Shown here piece by piece: positions 34,997 to 43,320 of a DNA stretch of 64,000 nucleotides; position 1 is the stretch's first letter, and every line of letters begins with the position of its first letter. The DNA is from Emticicia sp. BO119 (GTDB lineage: Bacteria; Bacteroidota; Bacteroidia; Cytophagales; Spirosomataceae). The notes under the pieces are model-generated. The model saw only the letters and a program-made list of their open reading frames with translations. It had not been told where the DNA came from and ran no database searches. The position numbers and the translations under genes were made by a program. Location: contig NZ_JACETV010000010.1 of assembly GCF_013912375.1 (NCBI RefSeq), positions 124,001 through 188,000 on the forward strand, in the 5' to 3' direction.

Positions 34997-35133
34997 CTTT
35001 ATTTTTAAACTTATCTTGTGATTATAATTCGGGTATTTAATTCTCGCATTAAGCAAAGTTGTTTGACTAAAGATAGTTACAAGCCTTTAATTTTGGCCAT
35101 GACTTGCCTTTATAAAAATTAGTAATGTTTTTT

Positions 35134-35547
35134 TTACTCTGCTCTAACATATTTACTCCTTGTTTTGCAAACTTCTAACACAAGGGTATCGGAATCTAAC
35201 CTTTGAATTAACCATTGAAAGCAATTAGTGCAACTCATTTGAGGGCAGGATTTAGTATCAGTAAATGTGATAATATTATTCGAAACACTAAATCTATTAC
35301 CAGCATAACAGCATTCTGCACCATCTTTACCGTCGGTTAAGAATCTTCCTTTAGCAGAAAATTCTATTGTTGGCAATGGTACAAGAGTATTAATAATAAT
35401 CCATGATCCCCAATTACCATCTGGGGTCTTATTTTGAATATAGTAGGTCGGGTTCCATTTGCCTATTAGTTTTTCGGGTATTATAATTTTTGCTTCACAG
35501 GCAAAAAAGAAAAGAACAATCACAATACCATTATACAACTTTCTCAT
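35134..35547 (-). CDS. Small lipocalin-like lipoprotein, uncharacterised
   Basis: Protein of 137 residues. A signal peptide with FFFAC puts a probable lipidated Cys at residue 17. The body has the outline of a small lipocalin-like beta-barrel: LIGKWNPTYY after the N-terminus, strand-rich middle (TIEFSAKGRFLTD), NIITFTDTK and a terminal LDSDTLVLEV. It also carries several Cys (CC at about 79-80, C-P-Q-M-S-C-T-N-C at about 101-109) that could form disulphides. I recognise no named family. Transcribed alone, convergent with amt. Confidence 0.75.
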   Translation of the reverse strand: MRKLYNGIVIVLFFFACEAKIIIPEKLIGKWNPTYYIQNKTPDGNWGSWIIINTLVPLPTIEFSAKGRFLTDGKDGAECCYAGNRFSVSNNIITFTDTKSCPQMSCTNCFQWLIQRLDSDTLVLEVCKTRSKYVRAE

Positions 35548-35691
35548 TATTTTGTTACATTTATTATTAAGATTAGCTTATCCAAAAAAACGTTGGAAAG
35601 TTGCAATAACTAAATGTTATTTTTAATGAGATAGCTTAGATATTTTACTGATACTAATCAGTTAATACATTTACAAGATAAAGTTTACACA

Positions 35692-37056
35692 CTATTCTCC
35701 AGCATTTCTCAAACCTACTCTTGGCAAAACAGGCAAGCTTTCGTTGCCATCTTCACTAACAGATTGAACAGCAAAAAAGAAATTATCTTTTGAGTAGGGG
35801 AGTGTTATTTTTAAATCTGATGTGAAAAATTTCTTTTGCCAATATGGCATGGCTGTCTCCCGCATTAACACATAGTACCCTTTTACTTTTCCGGTTTTTG
35901 AAGCTTTCCAACGCAAACTCGTTGAATTACCTAAGCCTCGCACATCGAGAATGACATCTTCAGGTATTGATGGAGATTTAGCAAGATTAGCAAGAGTGGC
36001 TAAGTTTAAAGCTGTATTTTTTCTTAAGTATTCAAAGTCCATATGTTTTGCATAATCTCCGAACTCAATACCTTTTTCAGTTCGAAGGTCTTGATGTTGA
36101 TGAAGGAAGTTTTCATTCATTTCAGAAATACGTACTGCTGCAAAACCTTTATTTACAAAAGGAGTATGGTCTCCTCCTCTTAAAAAACGATCATTCCTGT
36201 AAATCATTACTACCTCAAGATTATCTATGTAACGTTCTCCGGTTTCTTTTAAATAACGCGCTAATTGGCGGGCTTTACCATCATTCTCAAATCCATACTG
36301 TCTTATAGCACCAACTTTTTTATCCATTTCAAAAGCAGGTAAACCTTCGCTAAACACCCTAACTCGGGTATTATCAATAATATTAGTTTCATTACTGTGA
36401 TTTGAACCCATAATATCATTATTGAGAACGCCTTCTAAATTCCAGTTTTCTGTTACTGCTTTTTCAGCTAAATGATTAGCTCCTAACAACCCCTGTTCTT
36501 CTCCACTAACAGTTACAAAAATAATCGAAGCAGGGAATTTTGATTTTGACATTACTCTTGCCAATTCGATAACAGCAACAGTACCACTTCCGTCATCATT
36601 GGCTCCAGGAGCCTCAGACTCCCTATTCATTACATCAGTTACTCGGCTATCTATATGCCCGCTAACAAGAAATACTCGATTATCATTTGGATCCGAACCT
36701 TTTAGAATTGCCATTACATTTGCTATTTCAATAGGTTTATCCACTCTTTTTCCATCAGGTTGAAGAATCCATGTATCCAAATAAGTTGTCATTCGACCTT
36801 CAGTATGCTTTGCAAACTCCTGAAATTTACTCAAAGCCCAATTCCTTGCTGCCCCAATTCCACGTTTAACATCAGTTGTAGTTGAAAGTGTGCTTCTTGT
36901 TCCGAAGCTTACTAATTTATCAACATATGCCTTGAGTGTATCACTTGATACCTGATTAACTAATGATTCAATTTGAGGATCCCGGTTAATAATTTTCTGA
37001 CCTGAGAGGTTAATTGAAATGATGATGAAGCTGAATACGAAAATTCCTTTTTTCAT
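35692..37056 (-). CDS. M28-family zinc metallopeptidase, exported
   Basis: Protein of 454 residues with a signal peptide (about 1-19). The M28 aminopeptidase domain holds the metal ligands: SGHIDSR (His at about residue 132), PGANDDGSGT (Asp at about 154), SGEEQGLLGA (catalytic Glu and ligand Glu at about 189-190), NNDIMGSN (Asp at about 214), and a late His in GGDHTPFVNKG. The last about 90 residues (ILDVRGLGNSTSLRWK onward) form a fibronectin-III-like domain. It should trim peptides from the N-terminus outside the cytoplasm. A box on the minus strand at 37090-37083 could be its promoter. Confidence 0.9.
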   Translation of the reverse strand: MKKGIFVFSFIIISINLSGQKIINRDPQIESLVNQVSSDTLKAYVDKLVSFGTRSTLSTTTDVKRGIGAARNWALSKFQEFAKHTEGRMTTYLDTWILQPDGKRVDKPIEIANVMAILKGSDPNDNRVFLVSGHIDSRVTDVMNRESEAPGANDDGSGTVAVIELARVMSKSKFPASIIFVTVSGEEQGLLGANHLAEKAVTENWNLEGVLNNDIMGSNHSNETNIIDNTRVRVFSEGLPAFEMDKKVGAIRQYGFENDGKARQLARYLKETGERYIDNLEVVMIYRNDRFLRGGDHTPFVNKGFAAVRISEMNENFLHQHQDLRTEKGIEFGDYAKHMDFEYLRKNTALNLATLANLAKSPSIPEDVILDVRGLGNSTSLRWKASKTGKVKGYYVLMRETAMPYWQKKFFTSDLKITLPYSKDNFFFAVQSVSEDGNESLPVLPRVGLRNAGE

Positions 37057-37082
37057 GAATGAAGTTTAGATTAGAAGTTTAA

Positions 37083-37090
37083 CAAAAATA
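37083..37090 (-). promoter_or_regulatory. -7 promoter box for M28 peptidase
   Basis: Reads TATTTTTG on the minus strand, 26 bp before the ATG at 37056. Confidence 0.4.
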
Positions 37091-37298
37091 CAAAACAATT
37101 TTCAGATGCTTGGAGATACTACTAAAGATTTAGATCGAAATGATGATTTGGTAGTTTAATTTTAGAAAAATGAGTTGAATTTTTTCACGATGTCGGTTAG
37201 TAACCATTATATGTTATTGTGAAAATGGTTTTTATCTATTTCATTTGTAAAGCGGTCGGAAATAACCAGATTTTAGAAAATCTACTAATCAAACTAAC

Positions 37299-37932
37299 AT
37301 GACAAGAGTAGCCGTATATGAAGATAATACTCGCCTCAGCGATTTAGTAGTAATGATGCTTGAAAACTCCGATGGTTTTATAGTAGTAGGAGTTCATCAA
37401 AACTGCCTCAACGTGATAAGAGATATTAAAAATGAGCGGCCTGATCTAACTGTAATGGATATAGACATGCCAGAAGTCAATGGGTTAGATGGGGTTTTGC
37501 TAATTAAAAAAGCAAAAAATGATATTAAAGTATTAATGCATACAGTATTTGATGATGATAAACGTTTATTTGAATGTTTGAAGAGAGTGGCAGATAGATG
37601 GCTATATTTTGAAAAGAGATTCGGCTACGATGCTAATTCAGGCAATTAGAGATGTTCAGAATGGTGGAGCACCAATGTCGCCTGCAATTGCACGACAAGT
37701 TTTACAGGTATTTCATCAGAATGAGAGTTCGAAAAATTATCAGCTTTCTGAGCGTGAGAAAGAAATTCTCCAATTACTTTCATATGGCAATTCTTACAAA
37801 TTAATTGCAGCTGCGAATAAAATTTCAATTGAAACTGTTCGTCGTCATCTACAAAATATTTATCAAAAATTGCATGTTCAATCGGCTACTGAAGCCGTTT
37901 CAAAAGCAATACGTGAAAAATTAGTTAAATAA
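37299..37932 (+). pseudogene. NarL/LuxR-type response regulator, broken by 4-bp duplication
   Basis: Two overlapping frames make one regulator. The first (37299-37649) has the receiver domain, with acidic pair Glu8/Asp9 and phospho-acceptor Asp54 in VMDIDMP. The second (to 37932) has LKRDSATML, a linker and the LuxR-type HTH (LSEREKEILQLL...SIETVRRHL). They join where AGAT is tandemly duplicated (37592-37595, 37596-37599). Removing one copy restores the reading CLKRVADGYILKRDS, as in intact homologues. As it stands the first frame ends at 37649 without the conserved receiver Lys or the DNA-binding domain. It may be a pseudogene, a phase-variable state or a sequencing error. No histidine kinase is adjacent. 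Confidence 0.8.
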
Positions 37933-38063
37933 TTCTTTCACCCTGTAAAGTTTGGTGCCATTTAAAAGTATAATACGTTCACCCGAGTTCAATGATATTA
38001 TTATATTCAGAAATCTTATTGTTTATATTAAATTGAGTTATCTGTTTACATCAAATAAAACAA

Positions 38064-39392
38064 TCAAGAATGAAGCAACTCTTCACATACTTCCTCTACT
38101 TCGACTAACATCTCAGCATTAATATTCACTAAGTTTACGTTTTGGGTTTCATTAATAAGCAAAGGGTCATATTTAGCCACCACTCTCACGTAATTCTCGG
38201 TAAAGCCTTGCATTAAACCATTTTGAACGTCTTCTTCAAATAAAACAGAGAAGTTTTTGCCGATTTGCTGCCCATAGAAAAAGCGTCTCTTTTTATCAGA
38301 TAGTATATGCAGCATTTTTGAACGGTCAGCTCTTTTATTCGCTGGCACTACAGGCTTGATACCCAAGGCATAAGTATTCGGACGCTCAGAATAAGTAAAT
38401 ACATGTAAATAACTAATATCAAGGTCATTCAAAAATTGATAAGTTGTCATGAATTCCTCATCAGTCTCTCCCGGATGCCCAACAATCACATCAACCCCAA
38501 TACAACAATCGGGCATGAGTTCTTTTATTTTGGCAACTCTATCTGCATATAATTCTCTTTTGTATCTTCGGCGCATCAATCCTAATACTTTATTGGAACC
38601 CGATTGCAAAGGAATATGAAAATGGGGGACAAATCGTTTTGAGTTAGCTACAAATTCAATAATTTCATCGGCCAGAAGATTAGGCTCAATACTTGAGATT
38701 CTGAATCTTTCGATGCGTTCTACATTATCAAGTGCCTTGACCAATTCAAAGAAAGTCTCCTTTCGCTCATCGTTCTGCAAACCAAAATCACCGATGTTTA
38801 CACCCGTCAATACAATTTCTTTCACACCACTTTCGGCAATTTCATAAGCCGCTTTCACTACATTCTGAATAGTATCGGAACGGCTTTTACCACGAGCTAA
38901 TGGAATGGTACAATAAGAGCAAGGATAGTCACAACCATCCTGTACTTTAAGAAATGTACGGGTACGGTCATTCAAAGAATAAGAAGTATGATAATCAATC
39001 GCTTCCTCAATTTTGGAGTTATAAACTTTGGCGGTTGGGTCTTTAGGTTCTTTTACAAAATCACCAATAATATCTATTAATCTGAATTTTTCGGCTGCAC
39101 CCAAAACGGCATCAACCCCTTCAATCTCAGAAATTTCTTTGGGCTTTAACTGGGCATAGCAACCGATAATAGCTACATAGCCATCAGGGTTTATCTTATT
39201 CGCTTCCTTAACAATCTTTTTGCACTTCTTGTCTGCATTTTCTGTCACAGAACAAGTATTGATTATAAAAATATCAGGTTTTTGATTAAACTCCACTTTC
39301 TGGTACCCTCTTTCTTCAAACATGCGTCCGATAGTTGAGGTTTCTGAATAGTTTAGCTTACAACCTAATGTGTAAAACGCTACTTTTTTCAT
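38064..39392 (-). CDS. mtaB: tRNA t6A37 methylthiotransferase
   Basis: Radical-SAM enzyme of 442 residues that converts t6A to ms2t6A at position 37 of tRNA. The N-terminal MTTase domain has Cys ligands in TLGCKLNYSET, INTCSVTENADKK and IIGCYAQLKP. The radical-SAM domain has CDYPCSYC (about 148-155). A C-terminal TRAM-like part (about 370-442, FSVLFEEDVQNG) completes the family layout. ATG 39392 is preferred over TTG 39407. A TAAATTTG box lies 19 bp upstream. Confidence 0.95.
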   Translation of the reverse strand: MKKVAFYTLGCKLNYSETSTIGRMFEERGYQKVEFNQKPDIFIINTCSVTENADKKCKKIVKEANKINPDGYVAIIGCYAQLKPKEISEIEGVDAVLGAAEKFRLIDIIGDFVKEPKDPTAKVYNSKIEEAIDYHTSYSLNDRTRTFLKVQDGCDYPCSYCTIPLARGKSRSDTIQNVVKAAYEIAESGVKEIVLTGVNIGDFGLQNDERKETFFELVKALDNVERIERFRISSIEPNLLADEIIEFVANSKRFVPHFHIPLQSGSNKVLGLMRRRYKRELYADRVAKIKELMPDCCIGVDVIVGHPGETDEEFMTTYQFLNDLDISYLHVFTYSERPNTYALGIKPVVPANKRADRSKMLHILSDKKRRFFYGQQIGKNFSVLFEEDVQNGLMQGFTENYVRVVAKYDPLLINETQNVNLVNINAEMLVEVEEVCEELLHS

Positions 39393-39411
39393 AAAAACAA
39401 ATTTCAAGGTG

Positions 39412-39419
39412 CAAATTTA
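39412..39419 (-). promoter_or_regulatory. -7 promoter box for mtaB
   Basis: Reads TAAATTTG on the minus strand, 19 bp before the ATG at 39392. Confidence 0.45.
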
Positions 39420-39501
39420 ATGAAAATTAATAGATTTGCTCTTATTACATTGAAAACCAGCACTACTATTATTTCATCACCCCGAAAAACAATACCTTTT
39501 T

Positions 39502-39990
39502 ATGTTAAAAAGTTCAAGATTTGATTTTCTGAAAGTTAAAGAAACATCAATTCATAAATTTAATGAGATTCGGTTTACCTATAATGTTATGAAATACATT
39601 ACAGGTCATGCACTTACAACCGAAGAAGCGATTCAGAGATATTTGAGATATACTGACGACCCGATTTTTGGTAATTATTTTGTAATAGATAATACCAATC
39701 AAAAAGTTATTGGACTGGTAAAATTTGTTGAAGAACCAAAGGGGGTGATTGAAGTAGGTTATAGTGTGTTTGAAGAGTATTGGGGAAAGGGTTATGCAAC
39801 TGAAATGGCTGAAACAATGATAGACTATGCCTTGGCAAATCTGAACCCTGATAAAATTATTGGTTATGTAGACGCCAGAAATCCTGCATCAATGAAAGTT
39901 TTAAGAAAAATGGGACTGATTAAAGAGAGTCAGGAAATAGAGCGGAACGGGAATACGGTTTATTTGTTTACAAAAATGATTAAACAATAA
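39502..39990 (+). CDS. GNAT-family N-acetyltransferase, RimJ/RimL-like
   Basis: Cytoplasmic protein of 162 residues with the GNAT fold. The acetyl-CoA loop is YWGKGYATEMAETMIDYA (about 93-110), and the following DARNPASMKVLRKMGL (about 124-139) is the motif that positions CoA and the acceptor in RimJ/RimL-type enzymes. The acceptor is unknown: a ribosomal protein N-terminus, another amine or a small molecule. It is convergent with glnA, with a weak hairpin between them. Confidence 0.9.
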   Translation: MLKSSRFDFLKVKETSIHKFNEIRFTYNVMKYITGHALTTEEAIQRYLRYTDDPIFGNYFVIDNTNQKVIGLVKFVEEPKGVIEVGYSVFEEYWGKGYATEMAETMIDYALANLNPDKIIGYVDARNPASMKVLRKMGLIKESQEIERNGNTVYLFTKMIKQ

Positions 39991-40000
39991 AGAACAAAAA

Positions 40001-40021
40001 CCTCATAACAGTGTCATGAGG
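40001..40021. terminator. Short bidirectional hairpin between GNAT and glnA
   Basis: CCTCAT (40001-40006) and ATGAGG (40016-40021) form a 6-bp stem with a 9-nt loop, flanked by A-rich and T-rich ends. Confidence 0.5.
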
Positions 40022-40052
40022 CTTTGTAAACAAAATATTATTCGAAAAAATC

Positions 40053-41069
40053 TTAAACTTCTGCTGTTTTTACGGTCTTGATGATACGAGCGGCCACTTT
40101 GTATGGGTCTGCCGCAGAGTTAGGACGACGGTCTTCTAACCAGCCTTTCCAACCTTTCTGAACCGCTGCAATCGGGATACGGATTGATGCACCACGGTCA
40201 GAAATACCATAAGAGAATTTGTCAATTGATTGCGTTTCGTGCTTGCCAGTTAAACGTAAATGGTTATCAGCGCCATAAACTGCAATGTGTTCTTTCACGA
40301 ATGGAGCAAACGCTTGACAGATGATATCGTAAGTTTCTTTTTTACCGGCAGTTCTCAAAATTGTATTTGAGAAGTTAGCATGCATACCTGAACCATTCCA
40401 GTCTGTTGCACCCAATGGTTTACAATGCCAGTTAATAGCAACATTATATTTTTCACCTAATCTTTCTAAGAAATAACGTGCAATCCAGGTTTCGTCACCT
40501 GCTTGTTTTGCACCTTTAGCAAATACCTGGAATTCCCATTGACCAGCAGCAACCTCAGCATTGATCCCTTCAACGTTCAAGCCTGCCTGTAAACAGATTT
40601 CAAGGTGTTCTTCAATAATTTCACGACCAAATGCATTAGCAGCACCTACCGAACAATAATATTGCCCTTGTGGAGCCGGGTAACCGTTTGCAGGGAAACC
40701 AAGTGGTTTGTTAGTTTCAGGATTCCACAAGAAATATTCCTGCTCAAAACCAAACCAGAAATCATTGTCATCATCTTCGATTGTAGCACGGCCGTTAGAC
40801 TCGTGAGGAGTGCCATCAGAATTTAATACTTCACACATTACTAAATAGCCTGTACCTAATCGAGCAGGGTCAGGACAGATATATACAGGCTTTAACAAAC
40901 AATCAGATGAACCACCTGGAGCTTGCTCTGTAGATGAGCCATCAAATGACCACATATCACAATCTTCCAATTTACCACTGAAATTTTTTTCTATTTTGGT
41001 TTTGCTGCGAAGGCTTTGTGTTGGTTTGTAACCATCAAGCCAAATGTACTCTAATTTAGCTACTGCCAT
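40053..41069 (-). CDS. glnA: Type II glutamine synthetase (eukaryote-like)
   Basis: Cytoplasmic enzyme of 338 residues, the length of GSII rather than the bacterial GSI. It makes glutamine from glutamate, ammonia and ATP. The beta-grasp part (to about 80) has WSFDGSSTEQAPGGSSD (about 40-56). The catalytic part has WFGFEQEYFLW (metal Glu, about 105-115), INAEVAAGQWEFQV (about 169-182), NGSGMHANFS (about 223-232) and NHLRLTGKHET (about 266-276), followed by DRGASIRIP. Its own promoter box is at 41125-41118. Confidence 0.95.
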   Translation of the reverse strand: MAVAKLEYIWLDGYKPTQSLRSKTKIEKNFSGKLEDCDMWSFDGSSTEQAPGGSSDCLLKPVYICPDPARLGTGYLVMCEVLNSDGTPHESNGRATIEDDDNDFWFGFEQEYFLWNPETNKPLGFPANGYPAPQGQYYCSVGAANAFGREIIEEHLEICLQAGLNVEGINAEVAAGQWEFQVFAKGAKQAGDETWIARYFLERLGEKYNVAINWHCKPLGATDWNGSGMHANFSNTILRTAGKKETYDIICQAFAPFVKEHIAVYGADNHLRLTGKHETQSIDKFSYGISDRGASIRIPIAAVQKGWKGWLEDRRPNSAADPYKVAARIIKTVKTAEV

Positions 41070-41117
41070 TGTTGTAATTTTTTAATATGTTTCGGTTATT
41101 AATCAAAGAATATGTTA

Positions 41118-41125
41118 CAAATATA
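41118..41125 (-). promoter_or_regulatory. -7 promoter box for type II glutamine synthetase
   Basis: Reads TATATTTG on the minus strand, 48 bp before the ATG at 41069. Confidence 0.5.
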
Positions 41126-41466
41126 TACTCAAAAAACAATATAAGATTCTGTGAAGTCTAATTATTTTAGATTAAAATTGTATATTCTTTAAATAATACA
41201 ATTAATTATGGAAATATTAAGATTGCTTTCTGATTTGTAAATAAACTATATTCTTATTTTGACTTAAAAGTATAAAAAAATGAATCGTAGCTACTTTTTT
41301 GAAACCTCATTTTTTAGAAAAAATAAAAAATATCTATTATATAACGGAAAATTGTACTAATAATTGTGAAAATTGCATTTTTGTCGGATTTGATTTTTTT
41401 AAGAATTAATACTTCTTTCAGGAAGTATGATTTTAAGTAGAAATAACTAAATAAATTGCGCTATTT

Positions 41467-41628
41467 TTAATGATTATTCATGGCGCTGCTTCTTTGGTAG
41501 TGGCTATGATTACTGCCCTCAGCCAAAAAGGTTCCCACCATATTGGTAACCTTTTCTGGTTTCGTTTTAAAAGTTAATATCTTAAAAGTTTCATTGTTTT
41601 GCATCTGATAAATAGTACTTGAATGCAT
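41467..41628 (-). CDS. Possible 53-residue protein of unknown function
   Basis: ATG at 41628, stop TAA at 41467-41469. The product starts MHSSTIYQMQNNETFK and ends SSAMNNH. It has no recognised motif. It overlaps a longer minus-strand open frame (41591-41779, 62 codons) that lacks a start codon, and a 35-codon plus-strand frame (41470-41577). The hairpin at 41526-41555 lies inside it, which argues against steady translation. Coding status is doubtful. Confidence 0.2.
   Translation of the reverse strand: MHSSTIYQMQNNETFKILTFKTKPEKVTNMVGTFLAEGSNHSHYQRSSAMNNH
41526..41555. terminator. AAAAGGTT/AACCTTTT hairpin
   Basis: AAAAGGTT (41526-41533) pairs with AACCTTTT (41548-41555). An inner ACCA/TGGT stem (41537-41540, 41544-41547) is offset by a CCC bulge. 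It has the symmetrical A-stem-T form of a bidirectional terminator. On the minus strand it would end a transcript of about 250 nt started near 41774. Confidence 0.5.
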
Positions 41629-41780
41629 TTATACCTTCGCCGCCTTCACTGCGCTTGTGGTCTTTCTTTTTCTTCGGTCTTTCTAATAGTTTTAATGCTG
41701 AGGGCTGGTTATGAATGATTATTGAATACTGAGTTTCCGCAACCGGGCGTTTTATAAATTTCCAATTTTTGATTCTTATT

Positions 41781-41788
41781 CAAAGGTA
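41781..41788 (-). promoter_or_regulatory. Minus-strand -7-like box in the gap
   Basis: Reads TACCTTTG (TAnnTTTG) on the minus strand, pointing into the structured part of the gap. No -33 element is seen. Confidence 0.3.
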
Positions 41789-41884
41789 TTGCGGGAGATT
41801 TTTGGTGAAATCATACTAATGTATTATTCTTCAAGCGCTTTGATTAAGACTATTTAGACCCGTTCCAAATAATTCCTAATTAAA

Positions 41885-41916
41885 TTTGGATTTATTCTAA
41901 ATAAGCTATACTTTTG
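41885..41916 (+). promoter_or_regulatory. Complete Bacteroidota-type promoter
   Basis: TTTG (41885-41888), 20-bp spacer, TACTTTTG (41909-41916): both elements of the -33/-7 promoter with normal spacing, 25 bp before the ATG at 41942. This is the best-formed promoter seen in the window. Confidence 0.6.
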
Positions 41917-41941
41917 TGTCATCATTTTAAGTCAATTAGAA

Positions 41942-42307
41942 ATGGAGTGCCAACAAGTAATGGAATCTTCGCAAATAGAGTTATATAAAACTACTAAAGG
42001 ACAAGCTTATCAGTGTAATCTTTCAAACAGAATCTTTTTAGAATTCGGCGGTATTACTACCGCTTTCAAGGTTCATAACTTTATTAATTTCAAGAGACTA
42101 ATTGACGGCATAAACATCATTGATAAACTCTACGATTTATCAGACGAAGCAGACTTCGATATTATCAACGCTCCCAATTCCAATCAAACCTTTACTCTTC
42201 ATCTTTGTGAGCTTATTCATTTAAGAGAATTACTGTCAGGAGCCAGATTTGCCCTATACGTAAATTCTTTCCTGAACGAAGTTTTAGGCGAATATGAGGT
42301 TATTTAA
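41942..42307 (+). CDS. Uncharacterised 121-residue protein
   Basis: Cytoplasmic protein; family not recognised. It has a possible N-terminal strand region (YQCNLSNRIFLEFGGITTAF, about 24-43), a middle helix (FKRLIDGINIIDKLYDL) and a C-terminal ELIHLRELLSGARFALYV. Alternating strands followed by a helix recall small DUF proteins common in Bacteroidota that begin with a substrate-like 'L.F.' strand and end with a leucine-rich helix; I cannot name one. It has a well-formed promoter 25 bp upstream, and ferritin follows after 114 bp with its own promoter box. Confidence 0.75.
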   Translation: MECQQVMESSQIELYKTTKGQAYQCNLSNRIFLEFGGITTAFKVHNFINFKRLIDGINIIDKLYDLSDEADFDIINAPNSNQTFTLHLCELIHLRELLSGARFALYVNSFLNEVLGEYEVI

Positions 42308-42393
42308 TCCTAATTATATTTAGAATATCTCTAAATTTTGCTCCTTTAGGTCATATTTTGAACAATTTTACTACTTGGTTTGTAATAATGTTA

Positions 42394-42401
42394 TACATTT
42401 G
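42394..42401 (+). promoter_or_regulatory. -7 promoter box for ferritin
   Basis: TACATTTG matches TAnnTTTG and lies 20 bp before the ATG at 42422. A TTGGTTTG run at 42375-42382 may contribute, but the spacing is short. Confidence 0.45.
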
Positions 42402-42421
42402 AAAAAACATTATTATAGAAT

Positions 42422-42952
42422 ATGAAAGATTTAGTTAGACTTCGCACCTCCTTAAAAGAAGAGATAGAAACCGCATTAAACGGACAGATAAAAATGGAAG
42501 CGGAGGCTTCTGCCAAGTATTTATCGATGGGCTCATGGTGTGAGCGAAATGGTTATCTGAAAAGCGCCGCTTATTTATATAAACAGTCAAATGAAGAACG
42601 TGAGCATATGCTCAAAATCTTCCACTATGTGGCATCTGTGGGTGGCACGGCTATCAGCCCTGAAGTAGGAACACCACAGGTAGAGTGGGGGACTTTCCAA
42701 AGTATTTTCGAAGATGCACTACAAAGCGAAATTAATGTAACGCACGCCATTAACAAATTGGTTACTAAGGCTCGTAATGCAGAGGATTATGCTACAGAGA
42801 ACTTCTTACAATGGTTTGTAAAAGAACAAGTTGAAGAAGAAGCAAACGCTCGTCGGGCTATCGAATTATTTGATGTGATTGGAAAAGATGGTACCGGCCT
42901 ATTTGTTATCGATAAAGAAATCGGTAAAATTGGTAGTGGAGAAGCAGAATAA
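42422..42952 (+). CDS. Ferritin
   Basis: Cytoplasmic iron-storage protein of 176 residues. The four-helix ferroxidase ligands are visible: Glu in NGQIKMEAEASAKYL (about 20-34), ExxH in SNEEREHMLKIFHYV (about 57-71, Glu/His pair), a Glu in ALQSEINVTHAINKL (about 100-114) and FVKEQVEEEANARR (about 137-150). It oxidises Fe(II) and stores iron as ferric mineral in a 24-mer shell. It is transcribed alone, between its own promoter box and a very strong terminator. Confidence 0.95.
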   Translation: MKDLVRLRTSLKEEIETALNGQIKMEAEASAKYLSMGSWCERNGYLKSAAYLYKQSNEEREHMLKIFHYVASVGGTAISPEVGTPQVEWGTFQSIFEDALQSEINVTHAINKLVTKARNAEDYATENFLQWFVKEQVEEEANARRAIELFDVIGKDGTGLFVIDKEIGKIGSGEAE

Positions 42953-42976
42953 GATTTTTTAATTAGTTGAATAGAT

Positions 42977-43045
42977 ATGAGTCATCCCGGATTTTGATTA
43001 ATTGTTAATTAAGCAGGCAATTAATTAAAATCCGGGATGACTCAT
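42977..43045. terminator. 28-bp-stem bidirectional terminator after ferritin
   Basis: Arms 42977-43004 and 43018-43045 are complementary over 27 of 28 positions (core GAGTCATCCCGGATTTT) with a 13-nt spacer. It separates ferritin from the convergent 2Fe-2S gene. Confidence 0.9.
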
Positions 43046-43051
43046 TTTTAC

Positions 43052-43318
43052 TTATCGTTCTAAGATATACCTGTCAAAAAATTTTTCGGCTTTTCTCTCC
43101 GTTACCTCTCCATGCCAGATGTTTTCGGGTTGAAAACTTACTACTGGAGCGTGGTCACAATTATCAGAGCAATCCATTTTTATCAAAATTACCTCTCCTT
43201 TTAAATGGTTATCTTTGATTTTATCTTTAAAAACCCGACGAATTTCTTTGCTATACTTGCCACATTTACTTCCATCACAAACGAAAATAGTATGGTTGGG
43301 TATATCTATTTTGCTCAT
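43052..43318 (-). CDS. Thioredoxin-like [2Fe-2S] ferredoxin
   Basis: Cytoplasmic protein of 88 residues. The Cys pattern is CDGSKC (Cys14, Cys19) and MDCSDNCDHAPVV (about 48-60), as in thioredoxin-fold 2Fe-2S ferredoxins and the NuoE-like C-terminal domain. It carries electrons or senses iron; its partner is unknown. Its start is 2 bp after the LtaS-like stop codon, so the two are co-transcribed, although no functional link between them is known. Confidence 0.88.
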   Translation of the reverse strand: MSKIDIPNHTIFVCDGSKCGKYSKEIRRVFKDKIKDNHLKGEVILIKMDCSDNCDHAPVVSFQPENIWHGEVTERKAEKFFDRYILER

Positions 43319-43320
43319 AG

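Larger units (their letters stand above)
41070..41941. other. 872-bp gap with promoters, hairpins and overlapping small ORFs
   Basis: 41070-41460 is AT-rich and holds the glnA promoter box and a small hairpin (ATACTTC 41409-41415 / GAAGTAT 41422-41428). 41461-41790 is less AT-rich and more structured: a hairpin at 41526-41555, a distant inverted repeat GCCCTCAGC/GCTGAGGGC (41515-41523 and 41697-41705), a minus-strand promoter-like box (41788-41781) and small ORFs on both strands. 41885-41916 is a promoter for the next gene. No known RNA family or protein is recognised. Confidence 0.6.

Noticed and set aside
36048-36308. 86-codon plus-strand ORF
   Set aside because: Antisense to the M28 peptidase; no start context and no motifs.
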